This document shows positions 8,034 to 14,915 of a stretch of 15,474 nt of DNA, piece after piece (position 1 is the stretch's first letter; each line of letters begins with the position of its first letter). Source of the stretch: JAJRRH01 sp047638815 (GTDB lineage Bacteria > Bacteroidota > Bacteroidia > Flavobacteriales_D > JABDKJ01); contig JBLIMR010000056.1 in NCBI GenBank assembly GCA_047638815.1, positions 1-15,474 on the forward strand. Direction: 5' to 3'. The notes below the pieces were generated by a model that worked only from the letters and a program-made list of their open reading frames with translations, ran no database searches and was not told the origin of the DNA. A program made the position numbers and the translations under genes.

Positions 8034-8570
8034 ATGAGTATTAAAATCAGAGAAATTCAAAGAGGAGACATTGAGTCTATCGTAAATTATTGGCTTCATA
8101 GTGACCCCGAATATTTGAAGGATATGGGGGTTGATTTAGATAAGCTACCGAAAAGAAAAAGTTTATCCGAAATGCTAAACGAGCAGATAGACACACCTAT
8201 GGCAGAGAAGAATTCTCTAGCACTTATTTGTGAATTTGAAGAAACAACCATAGGTCATTGTAATATTGTTGAAAGAGAAAAAGGCGAACAGGCTTATATG
8301 CATTTACATATCTGGAAAAAGGAAGATCGACAAAAAGGAATTGGCTCTGAAATGGTCGCCCGTTCCTGCCAATATTTCTTTAATGTTTTTGACCTCAAAC
8401 GCATCATCTCAGAACCCTATGCTCTCAATCCTGCTCCCCACAAGGTTTTACTTAGAGTTGGATTTGAATTAGAGAAAGAATATATAACGATTCCAGGATC
8501 ATTAAGCTTCAAACAACGTGTTTGTCGTTATGTTCTTAGTCGAGAAAAATGCCTCTCTAGAAAAAATTAA
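8034..8570 (+). CDS. GNAT family N-acetyltransferase
   Basis: A 178-residue acyltransferase of the GNAT fold that would move an acetyl group from acetyl-CoA to an amine. The core begins at IKIREIQRGDIESI (3-16). The acetyl-CoA pyrophosphate loop is in RQKGIGSEM (99-107), fitting the [R/Q]xxGx[G/A] pattern. The following helix and EPYALNPAPHKVLLRVGFE (127-145) resemble the RimJ/RimL-like branch. The substrate cannot be predicted. It has its own promoter candidate and stops 51 bases before the AraC/methyltransferase fusion on the same strand, so read-through into the repair genes is possible. A functional link to alkylation repair is not shown. Confidence 0.85.
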   Translation: MSIKIREIQRGDIESIVNYWLHSDPEYLKDMGVDLDKLPKRKSLSEMLNEQIDTPMAEKNSLALICEFEETTIGHCNIVEREKGEQAYMHLHIWKKEDRQKGIGSEMVARSCQYFFNVFDLKRIISEPYALNPAPHKVLLRVGFELEKEYITIPGSLSFKQRVCRYVLSREKCLSRKN

Positions 8571-8609
8571 TTTCACAAGAATCGGATTTATTTTGAACTT
8601 ATTTCCATC

Positions 8610-8617
8610 TATTTTTG
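8610..8617 (+). promoter_or_regulatory. Candidate -7 element (TATTTTTG) just before the Ada-like gene
   Basis: TATTTTTG exactly fits TAnnTTTG but ends only 4 bases before ATG 8622, so a transcript from it would be almost leaderless. The nearest upstream TTG (8593-8595) is 14 bases away, shorter than usual. It may be an internal promoter for the repair pair, or chance in T-rich DNA. Confidence 0.25.
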
Positions 8618-8621
8618 AAAT

Positions 8622-9473
8622 ATGAATACCCAAAAAGAAATTGACTTCAATAGGATCAAAAAGGCTATTAAATTTATCAGTGAAAATCATAAATTACAAC
8701 CGTCATTGGATGACATTGCTCAAGAAATAAATCTAAGTCCCATTCATTTTCAAAAATTATGTAGCGACTGGGCGGGTGTAAGTCCAAAAAAGTTCCTGCA
8801 GTACACTAATATTAACTACGCAAAAAGCTTGTTGAGAGAGCAGCAAGCCACACTTTTCGATACTGCCATTGACACTAGACTTAGTAGCACAAGCAGATTG
8901 CATGATCTCTTTATAGGTATTGAGGCTATGAGCCCCGCGGAGTATAAAAATTTCGGTGAAAATTTGACAATATCCTACTCTTTCTCTTCTACCTTATTTG
9001 GCAATTCAATTGCTGCCTCAACAGAAAGAGGATTATGTCATTTAGCATTTATCGATTCTGTCGAAGATGGATTATTAGCCCTTCAAAATAGATTTCCAAA
9101 AGCTCATTTTACTTTTAAAAAGGAAAGAGTACATACCGCTTGTTTATCTTTTTTGACCGAAGATTACGAATCTTTTAACAAAGTAAAACTTCACGTAAAA
9201 GGGAGTGAGTTTCAATTAAAAGTCTGGCAAGCATTATTGAAAATTCCAAATGGAAATCTCAACACATATGGCCGTATTGCAAAAGAAATAGGGAAGCCTA
9301 CAGCCTCTCGTGCAGTTGGAACAGCCATTGGTAGTAATCCCATAGCATTTCTAATCCCATGTCATAGAGTCATCCAATCTTCTGGAAATACTGGTGGTTA
9401 TATGTGGGGTGAAGAAAGAAAAAAAATAATCCTTGCGTGGGAAGCTTTAAAGAAAAACAAAACGCATTATTAG
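8622..9473 (+). CDS. AraC-type regulator fused to O6-alkylguanine-DNA methyltransferase (Ada-like, no N-terminal zinc domain)
   Basis: A 283-residue two-domain protein. Residues about 10-110 form an AraC-type double helix-turn-helix; LDDIAQEINLSPIHFQKLC (29-47) holds the first HTH. Residues about 115-280 form a suicide methyltransferase that moves alkyl groups from O6-alkylguanine to its own cysteine. The active site is PCHRV (246-250) with acceptor Cys247. The DNA-binding helix ASRAVGTAIGSNP (228-240) with Arg230 is the expected Arg-finger region. The Ada N-terminal zinc/phosphotriester-sensing domain is absent: the protein starts almost directly at the HTH. Regulation of the AraC half must therefore differ from E. 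coli Ada, whose activator is methylated at its N-terminal Cys38. The stop abuts the alkB ATG with no gap. The fusion without the sensor is known in other bacteria, including Bacteroidota. Confidence 0.93.
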   Translation: MNTQKEIDFNRIKKAIKFISENHKLQPSLDDIAQEINLSPIHFQKLCSDWAGVSPKKFLQYTNINYAKSLLREQQATLFDTAIDTRLSSTSRLHDLFIGIEAMSPAEYKNFGENLTISYSFSSTLFGNSIAASTERGLCHLAFIDSVEDGLLALQNRFPKAHFTFKKERVHTACLSFLTEDYESFNKVKLHVKGSEFQLKVWQALLKIPNGNLNTYGRIAKEIGKPTASRAVGTAIGSNPIAFLIPCHRVIQSSGNTGGYMWGEERKKIILAWEALKKNKTHY

Positions 9474-10076
9474 ATGAGCTTGTTTCAATTTAATGCTGAA
9501 AGAAATTTAATCCCTGAAGGTGGTATTGTCAACTATCATGGCAAGATAATGAGCGACTCAGAAGCACAATCACAATATGATTCGCTCATTAAAAATGTTC
9601 TTTGGAAAAATGATGAAGCTATGATGTTTGGAAAACATATCATCACTAAAAGAAAGGTGGCGTGGTACGCAGATACAGCGTATGAATATACCTACTCGAA
9701 AATCACTAAAAATGCACTGCCGTGGATCGAAGATCTGAAGACATTAAAGTCGATGGTCGAAAAAATTACAAGGTCGACATATAATTCATGCTTGCTCAAC
9801 CTTTATCACGATGGATCGGAAGGGATGGCCTACCATAGTGATGATGAAAAAACTCTCGGTGATGAATCCACAATTGCATCATTGAGTTTCGGTGCTGAAC
9901 GTAAGTTTTTATTCAAACATAAAAGAACTAAGGAAACGGTAGGACTATTCCTTGAAGCGGGTAGTTTATTGGTTATGAGAGGAGCAACTCAAAAAAATTG
10001 GCTCCATAGATTGCCGCCAACAAAAAAGATAAATAGCCCAAGAATAAATTTGACCTTCAGAACGATCGTCATGTAA
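9474..10076 (+). CDS. alkB: AlkB-like 2-oxoglutarate/Fe(II) DNA dioxygenase
   Basis: A 200-residue repair enzyme that oxidises methyl groups off N1-methyladenine and N3-methylcytosine, releasing formaldehyde. Iron ligands are visible as HSD (His121, Asp123) and His178 in NWLHRLP. The 2-oxoglutarate/substrate-binding signature RINLTFR (190-196) matches RxNxTxR. YHDGSEGMAYHSDDE (111-125) is the typical lead-in, and ASLSFGAERKFLF (135-147) is also family-like. The size is close to the usual 200-215 residues. The ATG follows the TAG of the Ada-like gene with zero spacing, which indicates one operon. Together the pair covers O6-alkylguanine and N1/N3-alkyl lesions. It is convergent with pbpC, with 6 bases between stops. 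It could act on RNA as well, as some relatives do. Confidence 0.95.
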   Translation: MSLFQFNAERNLIPEGGIVNYHGKIMSDSEAQSQYDSLIKNVLWKNDEAMMFGKHIITKRKVAWYADTAYEYTYSKITKNALPWIEDLKTLKSMVEKITRSTYNSCLLNLYHDGSEGMAYHSDDEKTLGDESTIASLSFGAERKFLFKHKRTKETVGLFLEAGSLLVMRGATQKNWLHRLPPTKKINSPRINLTFRTIVM

Positions 10077-10082
10077 GGACAA

Positions 10083-12422
10083 TTAAAAGTTGGAATATTG
10101 TATGTTGGTCAATATTCTTGTCTTCCTCCCCTTGTCATCAACACACGTGACCAACAAGTCCCCTGACTTGGGAAAGAAAAAGACCTGCTCGTTGGGTTCA
10201 GCTTCTTGTAAGAATTTATCATTCAAATACCAATATACTTTATCTACATCATTATATGCCTGGCAGGCCAAAACCATTTCCGTGCTATCGACAATATCCA
10301 CATAATAAGAAATACCCGCTACTGGTGAAATAATTCTTGGTTCATTTTCATAGAACACTCTTTCACATTTGGGATTGTGTGCTGGTATTTTTTCGTAATT
10401 CACATGCCGGTGGTCATACCAAGCAACCAAAGCATTGGGTAAATTGTCAAAGTAAGCCTCTATGTAGCCAACGTCAGGACGGCATGTCATACAATAACTC
10501 ATGCTCGAGTCCGGGTTGATCCATACTCTTTTAATATGATCACATTTTAGTGTATTGCTTATGCCTGGTATGAAATCATCGATTATTAGATTGTCACACT
10601 TTTCATTCGGAACTTGACCAGTTACGGAACACACTTGTCGATAATCGAGATCAGGCGCCCTGTTAATCCAATTTTTCGATTTGGAAACATTCATTGTATT
10701 AAACAATTGAAATAACAAAGGTGCTGCACTTGTCGATCCACTCATTTCTGGTACACCTGTGCCATCAAAGTTGCCAACCCATACACCAATAGTGATCTCC
10801 TTATTGTAACCAATACTCCATGCATCTTTTCTTCCATAAGAAGTTCCTGTTTTCCATGCTACAGCAGGTAAATTTAAAGTATTTCTCCATGACGATGGTA
10901 AGTCAGGTCGACTAACATCCAGTAACATGTCTGATAGAAGACTGCTAGCGGATGGTGACAAGAGAGTATCTGCCACCGCTTCATCAACCGCTCCATCAAG
11001 ATATTTAATATTAACTCCCTTTCCTTCTCTCGAAAATGCGGCATACAATCCACAAAGATCTTCAAGACTGACTCCACAACCACCCAATATCAATGACAAT
11101 CCTAGTTTATTTTTATCCGCGCTAATTTGAGCAAATCCGGCATTATGTAAATCCTTAACAAAGGCTTTTGTGGAATATCCATCAAGTAACTTTACTGCTG
11201 GTATGTTTAAGGAGTGCGCCAAGGCATGTTTGGCTGTAACGCTACCATGAAACTCTCCATCATAATTCTCCGGTTCATAGCCCTGAAAGTTAATGGGAAC
11301 ATCCAATAATTTTGAATTAGGCGTTATCAGTCCGACATCCATTGCTAATCCATATAGGAATGGTTTCAAAGTACTGCCAGGAGATCGTATCGCACTTATT
11401 CCATCAACCTGACCCGCATGTTCCTTATCATTAAAGTCTGATGAGCCGACATAGGCTAGCACATTTCCAGTTTGGTTATCGATAATCATTACAGAGGAAT
11501 TATGGATGCCGCGATAAGATAAACTTCGACTATAATCGCTGACTAGTTTCTCAACTTTTTTCTGAGTGTTGATATCAATTGTTGCCTTTAGATTTGCCCT
11601 ATCCCGATTTGCTCTACTTAAACGGAGGGATAAATGTGGCGCTTCTTTTGGAGCATCCTTTCTTTCTCCAATAAAATCTTCCTTCAGAGCATCCTTTAAT
11701 TGTTCTAAAGGGAAAGCTTCGTTTTCGAGATGTCGAGTAACCCATTCATTTTTCGCCCTATTAATTCTCTCATTATGTTTCCCCGCTAATAATGAATTCG
11801 GTGTATTAGGTATTATCGACAGAGCCACACATTCAGATAGACTCAATTGTAGTGGTAACTTATCCAAACATAGAACTGACATGGCCTTTACTCCTTCAAT
11901 ATTCCCACCATAGGGCACAAGGTTAAGGTATAGATTGAGAATCTCATCCTTAGAGTATTTCATCTCCAATTGAAAGGCTTGCACAATTTCAATGAATTTA
12001 TTCTGATAGGTTCTAGCCTTCGGATTTAACAATCTTGCCACTTGCATGGTAATCGTGCTGGCTCCTGAAGTTCGTCTGCCTGTGACTATATTATTGAATA
12101 CTGCCCTTAGTATTGCAAAGGGATTTACTCCTGGGTGATAGTAAAAGTATTTATCTTCCTTTTCCAAGAAAGCTTCTTTCAACAGGTCGCTGATTTCATC
12201 AGGCTCAATGTACATCCTCCATTTATCGTCATTATTGAGAAAAGCATGGAGCACCTTATCATTTTTGTCCGTAACAAGAGTTGAGTAATCCACCTTTACC
12301 TCTAGTGGCCTAATGAAATTAAAAATATATAAGGCAAATAGACAAAGAGCAAATAGCTCGAACGCTCCTCGCCCAAATTTTACGATTAAGACCTTCTTTT
12401 TCCTATGAATAGCGAATTTCAT
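10083..12422 (-). CDS. pbpC: Penicillin-binding protein 1C (bifunctional peptidoglycan synthase)
   Basis: A 779-residue class A penicillin-binding protein: a short basic cytoplasmic tail, one membrane segment (about 18-38), then periplasmic domains. The GT51 glycosyltransferase shows EDKYFYYHPG (89-98, catalytic Glu89) and RRTSGASTITMQVARL (116-131). The transpeptidase has SPGSTLKP with SxxK at 350-353, SLN at 404-406 and KTGT at 524-527, so the serine acylation machinery is intact. A Cys-containing stretch (Cys598, 609, 627, 644, 647) and a C-terminal domain from about 691 (BiPBP_C-like) identify the 1C type rather than 1A or 1B. The alpha-2-macroglobulin gene that often precedes pbpC is not adjacent; a 308-base gap and a helicase gene are. 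It ends 6 bases from the convergent alkB stop. The start ATG is supported by the basic-then-hydrophobic N-terminus. Confidence 0.96.
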   Translation of the reverse strand: MKFAIHRKKKVLIVKFGRGAFELFALCLFALYIFNFIRPLEVKVDYSTLVTDKNDKVLHAFLNNDDKWRMYIEPDEISDLLKEAFLEKEDKYFYYHPGVNPFAILRAVFNNIVTGRRTSGASTITMQVARLLNPKARTYQNKFIEIVQAFQLEMKYSKDEILNLYLNLVPYGGNIEGVKAMSVLCLDKLPLQLSLSECVALSIIPNTPNSLLAGKHNERINRAKNEWVTRHLENEAFPLEQLKDALKEDFIGERKDAPKEAPHLSLRLSRANRDRANLKATIDINTQKKVEKLVSDYSRSLSYRGIHNSSVMIIDNQTGNVLAYVGSSDFNDKEHAGQVDGISAIRSPGSTLKPFLYGLAMDVGLITPNSKLLDVPINFQGYEPENYDGEFHGSVTAKHALAHSLNIPAVKLLDGYSTKAFVKDLHNAGFAQISADKNKLGLSLILGGCGVSLEDLCGLYAAFSREGKGVNIKYLDGAVDEAVADTLLSPSASSLLSDMLLDVSRPDLPSSWRNTLNLPAVAWKTGTSYGRKDAWSIGYNKEITIGVWVGNFDGTGVPEMSGSTSAAPLLFQLFNTMNVSKSKNWINRAPDLDYRQVCSVTGQVPNEKCDNLIIDDFIPGISNTLKCDHIKRVWINPDSSMSYCMTCRPDVGYIEAYFDNLPNALVAWYDHRHVNYEKIPAHNPKCERVFYENEPRIISPVAGISYYVDIVDSTEMVLACQAYNDVDKVYWYLNDKFLQEAEPNEQVFFFPKSGDLLVTCVDDKGRKTRILTNIQYSNF
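10093..10117. terminator. Perfect 8-bp hairpin at the convergent alkB/pbpC ends
   Basis: GAATATTG (10093-10100) and CAATATTC (10110-10117) are exact complements around a 9-base loop. It starts 17 bases after the alkB stop and lies within the last codons of pbpC. It could serve transcripts from both sides. The T-tracts are weak (CAACTTTTAA on the minus side), so its strength as a terminator is doubtful. Confidence 0.35.
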
Positions 12423-12472
12423 ACTTTAAACTGGCAAATATTCAGGTTATACTTAGATTTCTCACCTAAATA

Positions 12473-12498
12473 AACAATAAAATTACAATTTTATTGTT
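12473..12498. promoter_or_regulatory. Perfect palindrome upstream of pbpC (possible operator)
   Basis: AACAATAAAATT (12473-12484) and its exact complement AATTTTATTGTT (12487-12498) flank a 2-base AC spacer, giving 12-bp arms. It begins 51 bases upstream of the pbpC ATG. With almost no loop it suits a dimeric DNA-binding protein better than an RNA hairpin. AT-richness makes chance occurrence somewhere in the window possible, but the position is suggestive. Confidence 0.4.
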
Positions 12499-12579
12499 CT
12501 CATTATCAATTATTTAGATAGAATTATTGAACTTAGTTGAATTAAAAAGGCAACGCTTTGGGTTAACTACCGTCTTTTA

Positions 12580-12677
12580 TTTGAAAGCAATCTGTTAAAC
12601 CGGGATTGCGATGGTTTCAAAATTTTCCTTGCAGGTTTAAAAATGGAAGAGCTTCATCCCCCGAGGCTCTTTTTTTT
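12580..12677 (+). ncRNA. Candidate structured small RNA with possible pseudoknot
   Basis: In the 308-base gap between pbpC and the helicase, the plus strand has a stem of TTTGAAA-GCAATC (12580-12592). It pairs with GATTGC (12604-12609) and TTTCAAA (12615-12621), leaving a 5-base bulge GATGG on the 3' side and an 11-base loop. The loop bases TTAAACC (12595-12601) are exactly complementary to GGTTTAA (12634-12640), a possible 7-bp pseudoknot. An intrinsic terminator follows directly (12645-12677). No plus-strand gene lies between alkB (ends 10076) and this terminator. The 5' end is not defined; similar-looking sequence extends up to about 12545, but I see no good promoter. The stems would also form on the minus strand. 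Orientation rests on the terminator, whose three G-U pairs exist only on the plus strand. I do not recognise a known RNA family. Confidence 0.4.
12645..12677 (+). terminator. Intrinsic terminator, strong on the plus strand, possibly bidirectional
   Basis: The 5' arm 12645-12655 (GGAAGAGCTTC) pairs with 12663-12673 (GAGGCTCTTTT) over 11 bp, including three G-U pairs, around the loop ATCCCCC. The run of eight T (12670-12677) completes a classic plus-strand terminator. On the minus strand the central stem is followed by CCATTTTT, so it may also end the helicase transcript, which stops 54 bases upstream in that direction. Confidence 0.7.
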
Positions 12678-12730
12678 ATGCCTTATTTTTAGGGAATTGT
12701 ATAGCCAGTGCAACGCTAAGAGAAATTAAT

Positions 12731-13960
12731 TTACTTCTTAGGTCTATTGTTATTAGATCGTTTGTTCTTGAAATTTGGCTTTCGACTTCCACCACTTTTC
12801 CTATATCCAACCCTCCATTCAGGGCTTTCGCCAATTTCAGCTGGAATCTTTTGTTTAAAAATCTTGGTGTCGATTAATTGTTCGATTTTATGAAAATTAT
12901 TCATGTCATTTTCATTTACAAAAGTAATCGCGATACCTGTAGCAGATGCTCTTGCCGTCCGACCCACTCTATGCACATAATCTGATGCATCACTCGGTAC
13001 TTCGTAGTTGATCACCAAATCTATTTCCTTAATGTCAATACCACGAGCCATAATGTCCGTTGCCACCAATTGATTTATTTTCCTTGCCCTAAAAAGTCTT
13101 AATGTCTCTTCTCTCTCATCTTGGGTCAAATCCGAATGTATTGCCGCAGCATTCATTCCTTTTTTCTTAAGGCTACGTGCCAATATATCAACGTTCTTTT
13201 TCGTAGATGCGAATATGAGTACACTCTTAAGGTCCTTTTCTTTCAGAAGTGATTCCGCAAGTCTGACCTTATGTTTGTCATTCACAAGATAAACCAGTTG
13301 AAGTACACCTTCTGCTGGTTTGGATATGGCGATATTGATCTCTTTCGGTTCATTCATGACAGCTTTCGCCAGTTTTCGAATGTCCGGAGGCATGGTCGCT
13401 GAGAACAGTAGATTTTGTCTCTTCTTCGGAAGTTTCTCAATGATTTTCAGGATGTCATCATGGAAACCCATATCCAACATACGATCTGCCTCATCAAGAA
13501 TTAAAAACTTTAGATTCTTTGTGTTGACATATCCCAAATTCATATGAGACTTCATTCTACCTGGAGTAGCAATGATAATATCTACACCATGAGTAAAAGC
13601 CTTTTTCTCGGCTTCGAAAGCTCTTCTATCTCCACCTCCATATACTGCAAGTGAAGTACAATTTGTGAAATACGAAAATCCTTCCATTTCCTTGTCAATC
13701 TGAACCGCGAGCTCACGAGTTGGTGTAATAACCAATGCTTTTATTCCCTCTTGCGGATGGTCTTCAGTCAACAGTTTGTGTAAAACTGGAATGAGAAACG
13801 CAGCCGTTTTTCCTGTACCCGTTTGAGCAACAGCAATGATATCGTTATTGTCAATTACTATTGGAATGGCTTGTTCTTGGACTGGGGTAGGACTTTCGAA
13901 GCCCACTGCGTCAAGACTTTCAAGGATGGTTGAGTGTAGATTGAGTTCTTTAAATGTCAA
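12731..13960 (-). CDS. rhlE: DEAD-box RNA helicase, RhlE type
   Basis: A 409-residue ATP-dependent RNA helicase with all core motifs. These are the Q motif region GFESPTPVQEQAIP (20-33), Walker A AQTGTGKT (45-52), PTRELA (80-85), TPGR (132-135), DEAD (156-159), SAT (187-189), the second-domain HSDLTQ (275-280), ARGIDI (305-310) and HRVGRTAR (330-337). The C-terminal tail from about 385 is Lys/Arg/Asn-rich and probably binds RNA. Roles of the family include ribosome assembly and RNA turnover, often under cold. The start is TTG (13960): an in-frame TAA lies at 13970-13972, and no ATG or GTG comes between. The N-terminus MTFKELNL is typical of the family. It lies 55 bases after dapA on the same strand. 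RhlE is the best fit, but Bacteroidota carry several similar helicases. Confidence 0.93.
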   Translation of the reverse strand: MTFKELNLHSTILESLDAVGFESPTPVQEQAIPIVIDNNDIIAVAQTGTGKTAAFLIPVLHKLLTEDHPQEGIKALVITPTRELAVQIDKEMEGFSYFTNCTSLAVYGGGDRRAFEAEKKAFTHGVDIIIATPGRMKSHMNLGYVNTKNLKFLILDEADRMLDMGFHDDILKIIEKLPKKRQNLLFSATMPPDIRKLAKAVMNEPKEINIAISKPAEGVLQLVYLVNDKHKVRLAESLLKEKDLKSVLIFASTKKNVDILARSLKKKGMNAAAIHSDLTQDEREETLRLFRARKINQLVATDIMARGIDIKEIDLVINYEVPSDASDYVHRVGRTARASATGIAITFVNENDMNNFHKIEQLIDTKIFKQKIPAEIGESPEWRVGYRKSGGSRKPNFKNKRSNNNRPKK

Positions 13961-13985
13961 TTTGTTTTCTTAGTTAGGATCTTAA

Positions 13986-14014
13986 AGACCGGTTATAATA
14001 CAAGTGTACGGTCT
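13986..14014 (-). terminator. Weak hairpin between dapA and the helicase gene
   Basis: AGACCG (14014-14009 on the minus strand) pairs with CGGTCT (13991-13986) over 6 bp around a 17-base loop, and TTAAG follows. It begins just after the dapA stop. The short T-tract suggests partial termination or transcript processing at most, so dapA and the helicase may still be co-transcribed. Confidence 0.25.
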
Positions 14015-14015
14015 A

Positions 14016-14915
14016 TCAGTTGCTTTTGATTCGATCGAACGAAGATATTTCATTTTTAATGCTTAATTGAAGTTCCTCAGAAACTCTTGTCAATGGTAAC
14101 CTTAAATATGGTTTGCAGACATCATTTTGATTTAAAATTTCTTTGATCCCAGCTGGGTTACCTTGTTCAAAGGCAAATTCCGTCATTTTCTTTAAGCCAT
14201 TTTGAATCTCTCGAGACACCTTTAATTCCCCTTTCAGAGCACTATATGTAATTTCTTTCATAGATTCTGGAAAAGCATTGGCCATAACGGAAATAACACC
14301 ATCCCCACCAGAGGCAACCAAAGGAATGATAATCTCATCATCGCCTGAAATTACAGCGAATCCGTCTGTTCTATTTTGAATGATTTCGATGATCTGCAAC
14401 ATATCACCTGAGGCCTCTTTAATCGCTACGATGTTATCAAAATCCTTCGCCAACTTCAATGTCGTTTCACTCGTCATATTACTCGCAGTTCTGCTGGGAA
14501 CATTGTACAGTATGATTGGAAGATCCGTAGCATTCGCTATCATCTCAAAGTGCTTATAAATTCCTTCTTGATTCGGTTTGCAATAGGATGGACTCGATAT
14601 CAATAGACCATCAATTCCGCGCATATCAAACTTCGACAATGCACCAACGGTACCCATGCTTGAGCTAGTACCAAAACCAATAACAATGGGCACGCGTCCA
14701 TTATTAACTTCAAGGATAAAATCCAAGGAATGTCTCTTTTCCTGGTCACTAAGCGTTATAGCTTCTCCTGTGCTTCCATGAACAACAAGGTAATCAACTC
14801 CACCTGCTATGACATTATTAACCACAGTTTGCAAAGCCAAGTAATCGATTTTTTTATCTTCTTTGAAAGGTGTTACAATCGCTACACCAAGTCCTCTAAA
14901 TTTATGCGTGTTCAT
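14016..14915 (-). CDS. dapA: 4-hydroxy-tetrahydrodipicolinate synthase
   Basis: Condenses pyruvate with aspartate semialdehyde, the first committed step of the diaminopimelate/lysine pathway, in the cytoplasm. It is 299 residues with the TIM-barrel family motifs. Schiff-base Lys166 is in AIKEASGD. Tyr137 is in YNVPSRT, with Arg142 at the position that binds the aspartate semialdehyde carboxylate. Tyr111 is in PSYCKPNQEG. The pyruvate-binding motif is GSTGE (47-51) instead of the usual GTTGE, so Ser48 replaces the catalytic Thr. GSTGE is common in N-acetylneuraminate lyases, but those lack the SRT arginine, so DapA is favoured. The ATG lies inside the end of the DUF6913 gene (14-base overlap), which implies translational coupling. 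Diaminopimelate feeds the peptidoglycan that PbpC would build. Confidence 0.94.
   Translation of the reverse strand: MNTHKFRGLGVAIVTPFKEDKKIDYLALQTVVNNVIAGGVDYLVVHGSTGEAITLSDQEKRHSLDFILEVNNGRVPIVIGFGTSSSMGTVGALSKFDMRGIDGLLISSPSYCKPNQEGIYKHFEMIANATDLPIILYNVPSRTASNMTSETTLKLAKDFDNIVAIKEASGDMLQIIEIIQNRTDGFAVISGDDEIIIPLVASGGDGVISVMANAFPESMKEITYSALKGELKVSREIQNGLKKMTEFAFEQGNPAGIKEILNQNDVCKPYLRLPLTRVSEELQLSIKNEISSFDRIKSN

Noticed and set aside
11566..11913. 115-codon open frame on the plus strand opposite pbpC
   Set aside because: It lies wholly antisense to the GT51/linker region of an intact pbpC. Its composition is what the reverse of that coding sequence gives, and no family motif is visible.
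12611..12640. Nine-codon peptide starting ATGGTTTCA inside the RNA candidate
   Set aside because: No ribosome-binding site or conserved content; it overlaps the stem and pseudoknot bases.
12541..12677. Naming the RNA candidate as 6S, SRP RNA or tmRNA
   Set aside because: No SRP GGAAGGAAGCAGCC-like core, far too short for tmRNA, and no long closing stem characteristic of 6S RNA that I could pair.
12550..12717. Direct repeat GCAACGCT at 12550-12557 and 12710-12717 as possible attachment site
   Set aside because: Only 8 bases, with no integrase or mobile gene nearby; most likely chance.
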